A DNA stretch of 64,000 bases from Sophora flavescens (GCA_030762895.1 CM061067.1:107169888-107233887); one strand, 5' to 3'. Counted from the first letter of the stretch, positions 35,913 to 47,737 are shown. Notes: generated by a model from the letters alone, not told the origin. Made by a program: numbers and translations.

Positions 35913-36824
35913 ATCGCATTACATGGTTAATAAGGGTGTGTTAATTGCATTATGTGAATTGCACACACCATCATCCTTCTGGAGAATCGCGACTACGGTT
36001 CCAAAACCTCGACTTTGGAACCAAGTGGCTGTTCAAGAATATTCTTTAAGCAGATCAAGTGCACCCTTCATTACGCCACGGCTCCAAAGTGACTGTGGAT
36101 TCGGATGGAGCATCGACTTCAAATGAGGGAGGGATGCATTCAATGTTGGAGATTCGAGGACGGGACCGAGAAGAAAATGATGTTGAAGCAGAAACTTTTT
36201 TATATTTTAGTGCTATCTTGTGGAAATTTTTTATCTTTTAAACATGTAATTGTAACTTATGAATCGCTTCAATGAGATACGATTTGATTATACATATATA
36301 ACTTGTTTTATGTTAAGTGTTTAATTATTTTAATTTGCACAAGAATTTGTTAATTTACTAATTCAAGCTCATTAATTAAGATTAAAAATAAACTTTTTTA
36401 AAAAAAGATTAGAAATAAACGCACTATATGGAGTGATGATCTGCGTTAAGAGTGACAACAGGGAGATGACAACGAAAGAAAGATAGGAATGAGTTGATTA
36501 TTTACGTCAGTTATTTATTTAACTGAAGTAAAAAATCACACTTCTAACGTCAGTTTTATAAACAACTGACGTTAAAAGTTTTAATAATTTCTTGGAAAAC
36601 ACTTTTAACGTCAGTTCATTAAACAAGCGACGCCAAATAGTGATTTCATATTTACAAAACTGCCACCGCCTCACTTTTAACGTCAGTCCTTAAAACAACT
36701 GACGTTAACAGTGAATTAATAAAGTCTGATATTTACAAAATTGCCACCGCCCCCTTTTTAACGTCTAGTTTTGGTTAACTGACGTAAACCTTTACCGTCT
36801 AATGTATATTTTCCACTAGTGAGT

Positions 36825-38173
36825 CTATGTTTGGATCGCTGATGAGATCTAGGTTCCTTAGCTTGTGCAATGGCCCCATTGTTATCACAATAGAGATCAA
36901 TGGGGTCCATAATACTAGGAACTGTACCAAGCTCAGCAATGAACTTCCTGATCCAAACAGCCTCCTTTGCTGCATTGGAGGCGGCAATATACTCAGCCTC
37001 TGTAGTAGAATCGGCGACTGTCTCTTGCTTTGAACTCCTCCAGCTCACAGCCCAGCCATTCAGGCAGAACACATAACCAAAATGCAATCTGGAATCATCC
37101 TTATCGGTTTGGAAGCTAGCATCGGTGTAACCTATTACAGCAAGCTCTTCCTCGCCTCCATATACCAAGAATGAATCCTTAGCTCTTCTCAAGTACTTAC
37201 GGATGTTCTTGACAGCAGACCAGTGACTTTCACCGGGATCGGCCGGTACACCTTTCGTTATGCTTAAAGCATACGATACATCTGGTCGAGTACATAACAT
37301 GGCATACATGATAGATCCAGTTGCGGATGCATATGGAATCTTACTCACGCGATCCCTTTCTTATTGAGTGAAAGGGGATTGTGCCTTTGATATGCATATA
37401 CCATGTGACATAGGAAAGAGTCCTTTCTTGGATTCATGCATGTTAAAGCGTCTCAACACTTTGTCTATGTATGTACTCTGACTTAGGCCAAGCAATTTCA
37501 GGTGATCTATCCCTATAGATCCTGATTCCCAATACATAGGTAGCTTCATCCAAATCTTTCATAGAGAAGCAATTCCCTAACCATGTCTTTACATTTTGTA
37601 GTGTAGGGATGTCATTTCCAATGAGTAATATGTCATCTACATATAACACCAGAAAAACAACAATGCTCCCACTAACCTTCTTGTAGACACAAGGTTCATC
37701 TTCATTTTTGATGAATCCGTACTGTCTTACAGCATCATCAAAGCGAGTTCCAACTTCTCGAAGCTTTCTTCAATCCATAGATTGATCGCTTGTAATTTGC
37801 ATACCCTTCAGGCATCCTCACGAAAATGTCAAAGCCTTCGGGTTGTGTCATGAACACATCCTCAAGAAGCTTTCCATTAAGGAAAGCAGTTTTGACATCC
37901 ATCTGCCATATCTCATAATCATGGTATGCGGCGATAGCAAGTAAGATCCGGGAAGGATTTAAGCATCGCATCGGGCGAAAAGGTCTCGGCATAGTCGACA
38001 CCATGAATTTGCTTGAAACCCTTAGCGACCAATCGCGCCTTAAAGGTGTGAACCTTACCATCCATGTCGGTTTTCTTTTTGAAAACCCACTTGCACCCTA
38101 TGGGTTTCACCCCTTCGGTGGCTCTACGAGGTCCATACCGGTTGGTGTACATGGAATCCATCTCGGATTTCAT
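36825..38173 (-). pseudogene. Copia reverse transcriptase and RNase H
   Basis: 37740-38173 holds the RT start (GVKPIGCKWVFKKKTDMDG, MDVKTAFLNGKLLEDVFM). 37443-37649 holds the catalytic MLYVDDILLIGND. 36825-37348 holds RNase H with Asp in VIGYTDASF, Glu in STTEAEYIAAS and Asp in YCDNNGAIAQA. The enzyme would copy element RNA into DNA. Frames change near 37650-37740, 37440 and 37350, and the C-terminus lies across CACTA 2 at 30352-30523. Sequence motifs are well kept, consistent with a young element. Confidence 0.9.
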
Positions 38174-38179
38174 GGCCTC

Positions 38180-39531
38180 AAGCCACTTCTCGATTCTGGG
38201 CCGGTGATGGCCTCCGGGTAAGTCACGGGCTCATCTTGATCCATGAGCAATACATCACCTTGTGGAGTCATGAGAAATCCATATCTCTCGGTGGTGACAT
38301 ATCATGTTAGACCTCTTGCCCGGTCTTATGCTTTCTGGAGCGGGTTGTTCCTCCACGAGCATTTTGTGAAGGTTGCTCATGTTCCACCAATGGTAGGTCA
38401 CTACTCTATGATTCTTGAATTTCTTCAAGTTCTATCTTCCTCCCACTGGGTCCTATGGAGATAAACTCCTTTTCTAGGAATACACCGATCGTGCGACAAA
38501 CACTATGCATTCGGAAGGATTATAGAAATAGTACCCCTTGGTTTCTTTGGGATACCCCACAAAGAAGCATCTATCAGATTTGGGATCAAGCTTATTAGAA
38601 ACTTGACGTTTACGTATGCTTCACAACCCCAAATCTTCATAAAAAGACATCTTTGGGTCGTCTACCAGTCCATATCTCATATGGTGTCTTTTCTACCGCT
38701 TTGGATGGAACACGGTTAAGTTTAAAAGCTGTTGTTAATAGAGCATGTTCCCAGAAAGAGTTTGGAAGGTTTGCATGACTCATCATAGACCGAACCATGT
38801 CCAACAAGGTTCGATTTCTCCTCTCAGAAACACCATTCCATTGTGGTGTTCTAGGTGGAGTGAGTTGAGACAAAATTCCACACTCTCTCGAGATGATCAT
38901 CAAACTCTAGGCTCAAATATTCACCACCTCGATCTGATCGAAGAGTTTTAATATTTTTACCAAGTTGGTTTTGTACCTCATTCTTGAAATCCTTAAACTT
39001 TTCAAAGGATTCCGATTTATGTTTCATAAGATACACAAATCCATATCTACTGAAATCATCAGTGAATGTGATGAAATCTGCGAAAACCACCGCTAACTAA
39101 TGTGTTTAGGGGTCCGCATACATCGCTATGTATAAGACCCAAACGATCGTTAGCTCTTTCACCTTTTCCGGTGAATGGAGCTTTAGTCAACTTTCCTAAT
39201 AAACAAGACTCACATATATCATATGATTCATAATCAAATGAGTCCAAGAGTCCATCTTTATGGAGCTTGAAATGCGCTTCTCATTTATATGGCCTAAATG
39301 ACAATGCCAAAGATAAGACGGGTTCAACTCATTTGGTTTGAACCTCTTAGTATTTATGTTATAGATGGGCATTTCAAGATCAAGGACATAAAGCCCATTA
39401 CTCATGTGTGCACTAGCATAGAAAATATCATCCAAATAAATAGAACAACTTTTGTTCTTTATTATAAAAAAGAAAAACCAATCTTGTCCAAACAAGAAAC
39501 GGAAATGATATTCTGCTAATTGCGGGCACAA
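38180..39531 (-). pseudogene. Copia integrase
   Basis: 39196-39531 and 39059-39247 hold the HHCC zinc domain (LWHCHLGHINEKR, then ESCLLGKLTKAPFTG). 38851-39090 has the first catalytic Asp (ITFTDDFSRYGF) and the second (TLRSDRGGEYLSLEFDDH). 38637-38903 has the catalytic Glu in QWNGVSERRNRTL. 38180-38636 is the degenerate linker to RT with YPEAITGPES-like text. Small frameshifts separate the pieces. Confidence 0.85.
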
Positions 39532-40212
39532 AATAACAGTTCTCTAAGCTGAATAGTAAGCCCAGTGGGCAAAGTCAATACATAAGTCCCTACGACTAAA
39601 GCGGCAACCTTTGCTCCATTTCCAACTCGTAGGTCGACTTCGTCCTTTGCCAATGGTCTACTCCTGTTTAGATCCTGCACATTTGTACAAATGTGAGAAC
39701 CACATCCAGTATCTAATACCCATGATGCAGAAGTAGATAAATTGACTTCTATAACAAACACACCTGGGTGGAAGTCTCACTTCCCCTCTCGTATTGATTT
39801 CTTCCGGTATTTTGGGCAGTTCCTCTTCCAATGTCGGATCAGACCACAATGGAAGCAATTGCCTTCCTTAGCCACACCACCCACGGGCTTCAAGCCGAAG
39901 CACTGGGCTTGATCTTGTTGATGGCCTTGGCCTTGCCCTTGCCCTTTTGTTTGTGCGTGGGCTTCTTGGGCTTGGCTTCTTGCTATTTCTGCTTGACCAT
40001 CAAAATGGCCTTCCTCTTTCCTTTGTAAATATTTTGTTCAGCGAGTTCTCAACATGCTCAACAATTACGGCAAAGGTTTGTCAAGATCATTCATATTATA
40101 GTTCATGACAAACTGACTATAGCTCTCGGGCAACGATTGCGAGAACTAAGTCGGTGGCCAACTCTTGGCCTAAAGGAAATCCCGGTCTCTCGAGATTCTT
40201 AATGTACCCGAT
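39532..40212 (-). pseudogene. Copia Gag C-terminus with CCHC knuckle, and protease
   Basis: Minus-strand protease sequence carries WVLDTGCGSHICTNV (active-site DTG) at about 39690-39730. The knuckle CFHCGLIRHWKRNC (CX2CX4HX4C) is at about 39820-39862. Upstream, Gag text (GYIKNLERPGFPLGQELATD) runs to 40212 with stops. Gag is cut exactly at 40212 by an inverted LTR fragment, so its N-terminus is missing. Confidence 0.85.
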
Positions 40213-40267
40213 TGTTGGTGTAAGCCCTAGAGGCGTGTATTTCTTAGACTTACATTTGTATCTTGCC

Positions 40268-40345
<78 letters not shown>

Positions 40346-41025
40346 ATGAGGCATTCATTTATTGTGTTACTTGTTTAAACATAATAAAGTCCTTAGAATA
40401 GAAATTCAGTTTAATAGAATATCAAGTACATGACTTGATCGTGAGACACTATTGAATAATGAAATCCTATTCTTAAATATCCGTAGTCAAGTATTTTATT
40501 AATAAGGACAATAATAATACATTGAGACTATTATGTGTGCGGTGATGACCATATCTCACGGGTCATGGATATGAGATATCAGTCGCCACATAAGTACACA
40601 TTGGAGTAATGATGTCTTGGATTGACCCACCATGAGAACACTACATGGAGCGTTATGTGAGTGTCATAAGTAGTTCTCATAGTGACAATGGTGTATGCAA
40701 TCCTTCGACCTGAAATCGCTGCGATCCCTACATGAGGAGTCGTGTGCTTTAATATCGTCAAACGTCATTTGTAATAGGATGATTATAAAGACGGTCATTG
40801 GGCATACCACGAGCCATGCAGAGGGATGTGAGTGACCTAGATGGAATTTGTCCCTCCTACATAACAGAGAGTAATATCTGTGGGGGCCCTGATAGAGTGA
40901 GACTGTAAAATGCATGGCCGTGCTGAAATGAGTCAATATGAGATATTGACCTCATTTGTTGTTAAGTCTACTCGGGTATCAAGGAACATGATATTGAACC
41001 ATACAAGGGTGACACATTCTATGTC
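40213..41025 (+). repeat. Inverted partial copia LTR inside the same copia element
   Basis: It starts at the exact LTR terminus TGTTGGTGTAAGCC and runs about 0.8 kb, opposite in orientation to both outer LTRs, then breaks off after CATTCTATGTCT. An (AT)n run of about 75 bases is at 40268-40342. The precise end at 40213 suggests an integrase-mediated event. Confidence 0.85.
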
Positions 41026-41422
41026 TGAAACGGGGTTCCCGCTTCCTCGGCGGCTAGGGCTTTAGCCTCTCAATCCTAAAACCGCAAGGCCGGCAAGAAC
41101 ATGAACTCTTCATGTCTGAAACCCCTTAATGCCAATGTGAGAACTGAAAACCGATCATGTTTAACATCAACACTTGACGCCATCGCAGAACATAATAAGG
41201 ATTCCAGAACCAATGTACATATCGCATATATACATAAACATGCTATAGACGCATATATCATATACATACGAAAATTACAGAAACAAGGTTTCGCACAAAC
41301 GGATGCAAACGATTTTCAGAAAACAATTTTCAGAAAAACGATTCACATTATAAACATGTTATCATACATAATAGGTAAACCACGTAACAGAATCATGGTT
41401 TCGCAAGCGACTCTGATACCAC
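41026..41422 (-). other. Copia leader region and primer binding site
   Basis: Between the inverted LTR and the 5' LTR lies untranslated leader. At 41411-41421 the minus strand reads TGGTATCAGAG, an initiator Met tRNA primer site, directly after the LTR end CCCAACA. No gene is seen in the leader. Confidence 0.8.
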
Positions 41423-42834
41423 TGTTGGGAATTTGCGTATAAAACAAAATAACGCAGCGGAAAAAAAAAATCCCATCGAAGGATCCTTGCGAATGGTCAT
41501 GATTCATGGTTAGAAGATTTACCTCTTGAAGCGATGACAATTGATTGAAATCGTCTATCACGAACACCGCACGAGCGATGTCTCTAAGGTATCCACACGA
41601 GCAGATCTCGTGAACGTCCAACGTCACGAACACGAAGCGTCTCTACCTCACAGTGCTAGCTTCGAAAACCGAGACCTGTTGCTCATTGTCACTCTCTATG
41701 TGCGGCTAGGGTAAAAACCGTGTAGGCACAATAACTTAAGTGGTCTACTTATAGTAGCACCTCCTTAAGTGAGTTAGTGAGCAGCGTTTGACCTAAGCCC
41801 CATGTACTATGCGCTAGGCCCAATAGAAGAGTCCAACTCTCCTTTTAATGCTTCTTTTGATCTGCTCTTATGTGTGTGACCCTATAGGTTCCCAAAACTT
41901 TAGTAGTAATATTAAATCCCATTTAATATTACAAACAGTGAGCGGTATCTAGCAATACATCACTGCCACCTAAGTAGTGAGAAAGTCAGTGATTTGATGA
42001 AACCTTTATGTGACAAATATTCATGTGCATTATTATCCCTTTGTCCATATATCTATATTGAACACAAGACATAGAATGTGTCACCCTTGTATGGTTCAAT
42101 ATCATGTTCCCTGATACCCGAGTAGACTTAACAACAAATGAGGTCAATATCTCATATTGACTCATTTCAGCACGGCCATGCATTTTACAGTCTCACTCTA
42201 TCAGGGGGCCCACAGATATTACTCCTGTTATGTAGGAGGGACAAATTCCATCTAGGTCACTCACATCCCTCTGCATGGCTCGTGGTATGCCCAATGACCG
42301 TCTTTATAATCATCCTATTACAGATGACGTTTGAGGATATTAAAGCACAAGACTCCTCATGTAGGGATCGTAGCGATTTCAGGTCGAAGGATTGCATACA
42401 CCATTATCACTATGAGAACTACTTATGACACTCACATAACGCTCCATGTAGTGTTCTCATGGTGGGTCAATCCGAGTACATCATTACTCTAATGTGTACC
42501 TATGTGGCGACTTCGATATCTCATATCCATGACCCGTGAGATATGGTCATCGGTCTGCACACATAATAGTCTCAATGTATTATTATTGTCCTTATTAATA
42601 AAATACTTGACTACGGATATTTAAGAATTGGATTTCATTGTTCAATAGTGTCTCACGATCCAAGTCATGTACTTGATATTCTATTAAACTGAAATTTCTA
42701 TTCTAAGGACTTTATTATGTTTAAACAAGTAACACAATAAACTGGAATGCCACATATCATATATATATATATATAATGGCAAGATACAAATGTAAGTCTA
42801 AGAAATACACTGGCCTCTAGGGCTTACACCAACA
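41423..42834 (-). repeat. Copia 5' LTR, uninterrupted copy
   Basis: 1412 bases, TGTTGGTGTAAGCC...AAATTCCCAACA on the minus strand. It preserves the empty CACTA site (CTATCAGGGGGCCC at about 42200) and serves as reference for the split LTR. Confidence 0.92.
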
Positions 42835-42839
42835 CCAAC

Positions 42840-45487
42840 TTCATTTATTTATTTATTTAAAAAAAACAATGAGCTGATCAAGCTCAAATGGCTAACACAT
42901 GGCACAACTTAATTCTCACAACATTGTCCAACTCAAGGCACAGTAATCAACGCTTGTGGGTTCCATAGTACACTATCCTACACCAAGGCACAACGAACAA
43001 GGCTCAGGGAAATCATGGTCCACCAAGGCACCAATGATACAACGTCGCATAAGATACCTTTCTCTTCCAGGCATTCACACAAAACAATTTGGGCACGTCA
43101 GCCAAATGCATATAAAACATTTTATTTTCGCAATTTTTCTTTGTGTTTCATTCTTTCCTTCGTCGAGTCTAAAGGCTCACAACCATCCAAAATTTTTCAA
43201 CGTTTTAAAACTTTTATTATCAACACATGACGTTAAAGTCCGAGTGTCCAATCACAACAGTCCTAGACCGATGCACCAGTCTTGGACTTTATGGTCATAG
43301 AAAACAACTTTCACCTCTTTACCACGTTCACCACATTTTAACACAACGTATGTAGGACGCACAGTACAGAACAACGTATATAGGACACACAATCCACAAC
43401 AACGTGACACGGATTATAGATCAACATGCTTAAAAACTCTAGTATCTCGACGTCTCGGTTACTAGGTTCACTTTTCAACGTTATTTTTCGTTCAGTGAAA
43501 CACAAATACAAAAAAAAACTTTTCGTAACTTATCCAAGTTATCATATATTTTCTTTTGAATAAAACATTTCCAAAAAAAAACTTTTTATTTGAAATTCAT
43601 TTTTAAAACCTTTAAGTTATAGAAAATCCATTCATTTAAAAAAAAAATCTATTTTATTTTGAAAATTTTCATTTTCTAAAAACATTTGAAATTTTCAAAT
43701 AAATTATTTTTAAAACTAAAAAAAAGTCAATTTGTTTTCTCTACATGGTTTCTTTCCATAAAATATTTTCAAAAATTGATTATTCTTTTATTTTGATTCT
43801 AATACTCTCATAAGTTTGAAAAGATAAATTTATTTTTCCTTTTTCAAAATATATCTTCAAATAAATTTTTATTTTCAATTACTCTTCATATGGTTTTCTT
43901 AAGACTTTTATCTTGAGAATTTAATTGAGCTCTAACAATAGTTAGGTTTTCCATGCAACAACCAAAACATTATCATAACAAATATAACATGCATCAATTA
44001 ATTTAAAATCTATCAACTACAAGCACATATTCATGAATAATCAACCAATCATAAGACATATATATTCAAACAATCAATCAATCAACACATCAAATTCAGT
44101 TAAATATTAAACAATCATCATATCAAAATTCTAACAAACACATTAAAACACACAAGTACACATAGTTATCATAAATAGTACTGTCTCTCCTTGCCTTCGC
44201 TTGATGAGTAAAAGGTCGTAGTTTTTTTCCTCGTTTTGAAGGAACGAACTTTGTTTTCTTGTCACGTTTGTAAATCTAAACAAAATTAAGCATGTAAAAT
44301 AGGTTAAAATTTTATAAAATCGCCTCATTTTTATCATGCATGTTTTCGGTCTTAGTAAGAAAATGAGGTTAAAAATTTTAGATTTTCACAAGCTTTTGGA
44401 TCAATGATCCTTGAGCATTTTAGAGACAAAAATTAAGGCTTAGAACTTAAAATAAATTTTTAATCCCTCTACTCAATGCAAAAGTAGGTTTCGGCCTACA
44501 CATATAATAGGTAAAAAAAATGATTTTCAACTTTACAAATACATGCATGCAAATAAAATAGTGATTTCAATTAAGTGTTCTTCTAAAAAAATAAAACAAA
44601 ATCTCTTCAACTCTCACAATTAGGGTTTGGCCATAGTAAGTCAAATAGAAATAAAAACTCATTTTGTTCATGAACATGCGTCATGCATGTAGGATTTGAA
44701 CCAAAAACACCAACTTGGTACCACTTAGGGTTTCTGCCATATCAACATCAATAGGAAAGAAAACTTATTTTTGGATGAAGCATATAAGCTTAAAAATACA
44801 TGCATCAAGGTTTTTAAGTCATGCATGTGTAATTTTTAACAAAAACATTCATTTTTCTTCATATAGGGTTTTTGCCACCCTATTAAAAATGTGGTTGGAG
44901 AAGTTTTCACCACATGCAAACCAATAAGATGAGAGTAGATATGAGTAGGAGTTTATTAAAATTGGTTTCATGTCAAAAATGTTTTCTAAGGATTTTTCTT
45001 AAATTTTTTAACTAAAAATCATAAACATGCAACTTGAAATGATTAACATGCATGTTAAGAATGAGTAGAAAATTTGAGAAAATGAAGATCGAGAGAGAAA
45101 GAGATATATCGTTGGTGATGATGAGAAGTTGAAGATGATCAAGGTCTTGAAGCTTCTTAAGAGTATCAATGGAAGAAGATGAGTGAGCTAAGTGAAGGTG
45201 AAGGTGCGAGTGAGTTTGAGAGAGAATTGAAGAAATGGAAGAATGATGTAGAAAGAAGGTATTTATAGAGATTTTTTTTTTTTTGGTCGAGCTGCTGGTT
45301 GAGAGAAAACCGATCGTATTTTCTTTTCGAATCTTCACCCGAAAAAATTAATTTTGTAATATTTATAAGCGAAAAATTTTAAAATCATGGGAATTATTGT
45401 AAATGAGTTAGGAAATCTACTGTTTCATTTTATGAAATTTCAGCGGGAAATTTCAACGCAATATTCTAGAATAAAATAAATTATGAG
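42840..45487 (-). repeat. Chromovirus 5' LTR, right-hand piece (truncated)
   Basis: It resumes the outer 5' LTR after the CCAAC duplication. 45137-45480 matches the 3' LTR (4079-4753). It ends abruptly after AAATTATGAGAG, so the LTR terminus is lost. AT-rich, with short frames only. Confidence 0.75.
45260..45268 (-). promoter_or_regulatory. TATA box of the chromovirus 5' LTR
   Basis: The minus strand reads CTATAAATACC upstream of a CT-rich leader. The matching place in the 3' LTR (4200-4210) is mutated. Confidence 0.5.
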
Positions 45488-45774
45488 AGGAGAGAGAGGG
45501 GAGGGAGAGAGAAAGATGAGAGAGATGTAAGGATAATTTTATCTTTTGTGAGTTTATCCATGGGACAAAAAGTTGACCCTTGATTTGGTGGGGGGACAAA
45601 ATTTTGGGGTTTTTGTCATGTCCCTCGACCCTTTTTTTTGCCATGTCCCTTAACTACTTTTCAAATCAAATTAACAGGAGACAAATTTTATACTTTTCAA
45701 TCTCCTAAATTTTTGCAAACCAAACGCACCCTAAGGGGACAAATAGCAACACTTATTTGTGTGTCACTATAGCC
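45488..45774. other. Non-element spacer
   Basis: A GA-rich tract (45488-45530), then AT-rich sequence with GGGACAAAA repeats. I see no gene or element boundary in it. Confidence 0.5.
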
Positions 45775-45972
45775 TTTACCTACGGATGATATAAACCTAC
45801 TGATTACATCCTGTTTGTCAGGACAAGTTGTACCTACAATTTCTAATGGCATAGATAAAAATCATTAACTACAGCTACACCCTCCAACTGGAGGTAAAAG
45901 GCAAATATTAGTAAAAAAAAGTTTAACTTTTACCTCACGATCACTACTCATTAATGATTGTTAAATGATACA

Positions 45973-46008
<36 letters not shown>

Positions 46009-47082
46009 GTTATTATTATTATTATATATATATTTTATATGGTGATACATTATCATACTAAAATCATCATAACTATCCTTATTAATATGTTACACGTTAT
46101 TAAAACATTCTTGCACAAGGATAAGCAAATGAATTTTATTAATTAAACAGGTACAAATGATATCATAACCCATAAAGATTACAATAGAGAATCAGAGTCC
46201 ATAAAACCCATGCATGCCCAACAAAAGCCACCTCTACTCTTGATAACAAACAAAACCAGCATTACTCAACCAGCAAATAAATCATATATCCTCTTTGTTA
46301 CAATAATCTTGAACAATAAACAGAAGCCAAACTAGATGAACTAACTCATGTAAAATCATCAGAACCCTCCCTATTACTTAACCTATATAACAATGTTGAA
46401 ATAAACGCCCGACATAACATCAAAAGAACAATCTTCGTAGTACCCATCTGCACAAACCAATCAAAACAGAAATTGAATCTATTCAATTGAAAAGGCTTAC
46501 ACAAGCAGCTCTTTTTGAATTGAGACGCTTTTCAACAAAGTAAGTTGGCAAGCTTCTTTTTGTAATGTTCTCCAGCCTCACTGTTGAAACAAATTACATT
46601 ATATTACAGTTAGTCAGCTAAAAGATCACACTTCACAACAATTCTTGTTAAAGAAACCATATATCACATTGAACTATTTCATAGATAGGGAAAGTACAAC
46701 TATTTCACCATTCCTGCATGCAAGACAGCCCTTAAAATCAATTTTTCAACTAAGTCCTGCATCAAAAAGTTATTTGAATTTTATTATCAGCAAATTGGGT
46801 GGGTACACCCAAACATAGAAGTGATACAAAGAGAAACTCTAGCTAGATGATATGTAAGAGCATGATGAGGATGCCATGAATTAGTTTAAGAAGGCTGGAA
46901 AAAAAATAAACAAGGACTTCACTAATATACTAACGACTAATCAATCTATAAAGCAACAGAATACACTTGTATGTTTACAACAAGGCACCTATGAACAAGG
47001 AAAATAAAATAAGTACAATCTATAAAGCAAAAAAAAAAAAAAGAAAAAAAAGGAAGAAATCTTTTATTACTGATATTTTCAC

Positions 47083-47179
47083 CTGAGTATTCTTCACTGT
47101 ATTTGTTAGTCATGATAGAGTAACCAGCTTGCATTATTGAGGCGCAGGTAAAATTTTCTGAGGGAATCAGTTCCAGCTC
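47083..47179 (-). pseudogene. Captured exon of serine hydroxymethyltransferase
   Basis: The minus strand encodes ELELIPSENFTCASIMQA and SIMTNKYSEEYS, flanked by AG and GT. Plant mitochondrial-type SHMT has LELIPSENFTS...MQAVGS.MTNKYSEGYPG here. The enzyme interconverts serine and glycine, and this stretch lies near the N-terminus. One residue of the AVG step is missing and YPG became YSG, so it is probably decayed. The exons expected on either side (EKARQWKG before, ARYYGGNEYID after) are not seen nearby, so this is a fragment, not a gene. Confidence 0.65.
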
Positions 47180-47417
47180 CTTCACCAAAAGAAAAAATAA
47201 CGAAGTTAATCTTCTGATCTTGGCAAGACTAGACTTGTGTGTATAACAACCTTAGTTGTTTTCTCACCATAATTAGAATAAAGGCTGAGAGATCCACCAC
47301 TTTAAAAGTTACTAGAAAATAAATTAAATAACACTTATGTATCACCTCACCAGTCCATCACAAATTCAAATAATACTTGAGATCTAGCATCCAAAAAAGT
47401 AACATGGGAATATATAC

Positions 47418-47505
47418 CTTTGGTAGCAATAGTCAAATGGAGGATGCCATTGCCTGCATCTCACATCCGTTGCTGAACAAATAGCATCCTTCACGTTCAA
47501 CACAT
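47418..47505 (-). pseudogene. Unrecognised exon-like fragment
   Basis: It is bounded by AG (47506-47507) and GT (47416-47417) on the minus strand. One frame reads DVLNVKDAICSATDVRCRQ and then WHPPFDYCYQ. An alternative frame reads CVEREGCYLFSNGCEMQ, but I recognise neither. It fits splicing to the fragment at 47644-47737. Confidence 0.3.
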
Positions 47506-47643
47506 CTGCATGAAGCAAAATACAAAACTCTGTTTATCAATCCCAAATATGCTAATAAGTAATACAGCTGAATTACTATGTTACCCACCACCTATAATAA
47601 TGAAAGGAATAAAAGAATAAACAAGAAGTTAAGAGGAAAATAC

Positions 47644-47737
47644 CTTGGCCCCACCAACAACATGAAGGCAGAGGGTGCTAGCCTGTAGTGCCTCAATAGC
47701 TCCTGAAGTGACTAGCCCAATCTTCGAAATATATCAT
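47644..47737 (-). pseudogene. Unrecognised exon-like fragment
   Basis: It has AG/GT borders on the minus strand. One frame reads LGLVTSGAIEALQASTLCLH and then VVGGAK; another reads YRLAPSAFMLLVGP. Two further exon-like pieces lie at about 48283-48345 (WDYSNPGYLDALKHLTNLKE) and 46527-46577 (SEAGEHYKKKLANLL). I cannot name the source gene. Confidence 0.3.

Larger units (their letters stand above)
30524..36821. mobile_element. CACTA (En/Spm) DNA transposon 2, TSD AGT, keeps tnp2 transposase gene only
   Basis: It starts CACTAGTGCAATAAG at 30524 and ends TTTCCACTAGTG at 36821, with AGT at 30521-30523 and 36822-36824, inside copia RNase H codons. Termini and subterminal motifs match CACTA 1, so it is the same family. 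The left flank jumps from the sequence matching 23137 to that matching 26255 of CACTA 1, removing the Ulp1/Transposase_24 gene. The tnp2 gene (31096-34300) then lies where CACTA 1 has its own deletion. The right part carries one promoter-like copy with the 33-codon frame (35814-35912) and a truncated one near 35210. Confidence 0.92.
21825..42834 (-). mobile_element. Nested Ty1/copia element, TSD CCAAC, hosting two CACTA insertions
   Basis: The outer ends are TGTTGGGAATTTG at 21825 and CTTACACCAACA at 42834, flanked by CCAAC at 21820-21824 and 42835-42839. The 3' LTR is 21825-30337 (with a CACTA insert) and the 5' LTR is 41423-42834, with the primer site at 41411-41421. Order on the minus strand is leader, gag with CCHC knuckle, protease, integrase, reverse transcriptase, RNase H, polypurine AGTGGGAGA, LTR, which is the copia order. 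Without the two DNA transposons it is about 7.6 kb. The LTRs differ at only a few positions in the parts I compared, so insertion was fairly recent. An inverted partial LTR (40213-41025) disrupts gag. Confidence 0.9.
4079..45487 (-). mobile_element. Outer Ty3/gypsy chromovirus (Tekay/Del-like), disrupted by four nested insertions
   Basis: Read on the minus strand, the order is 5' LTR (pieces from 45487 to 19016), primer site, gag, CCHC knuckle, protease, reverse transcriptase, RNase H, integrase, polypurine tract and 3' LTR (4859-4079). Four inserts with 5-bp target duplications interrupt it: 7518-13252, 13479-17198, 19048-20615 and 21825-42834. Removing them leaves about 9.4 kb, a normal size for this lineage. 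Both outer LTR ends are truncated: the two LTRs share homology over 4079-4753 and about 45137-45480, and then each breaks off. The C-terminal chromodomain-like tail and the LTR start TGTAACACCCCG support a chromovirus. It is dead: integrase and RT carry stop codons. Confidence 0.85.
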
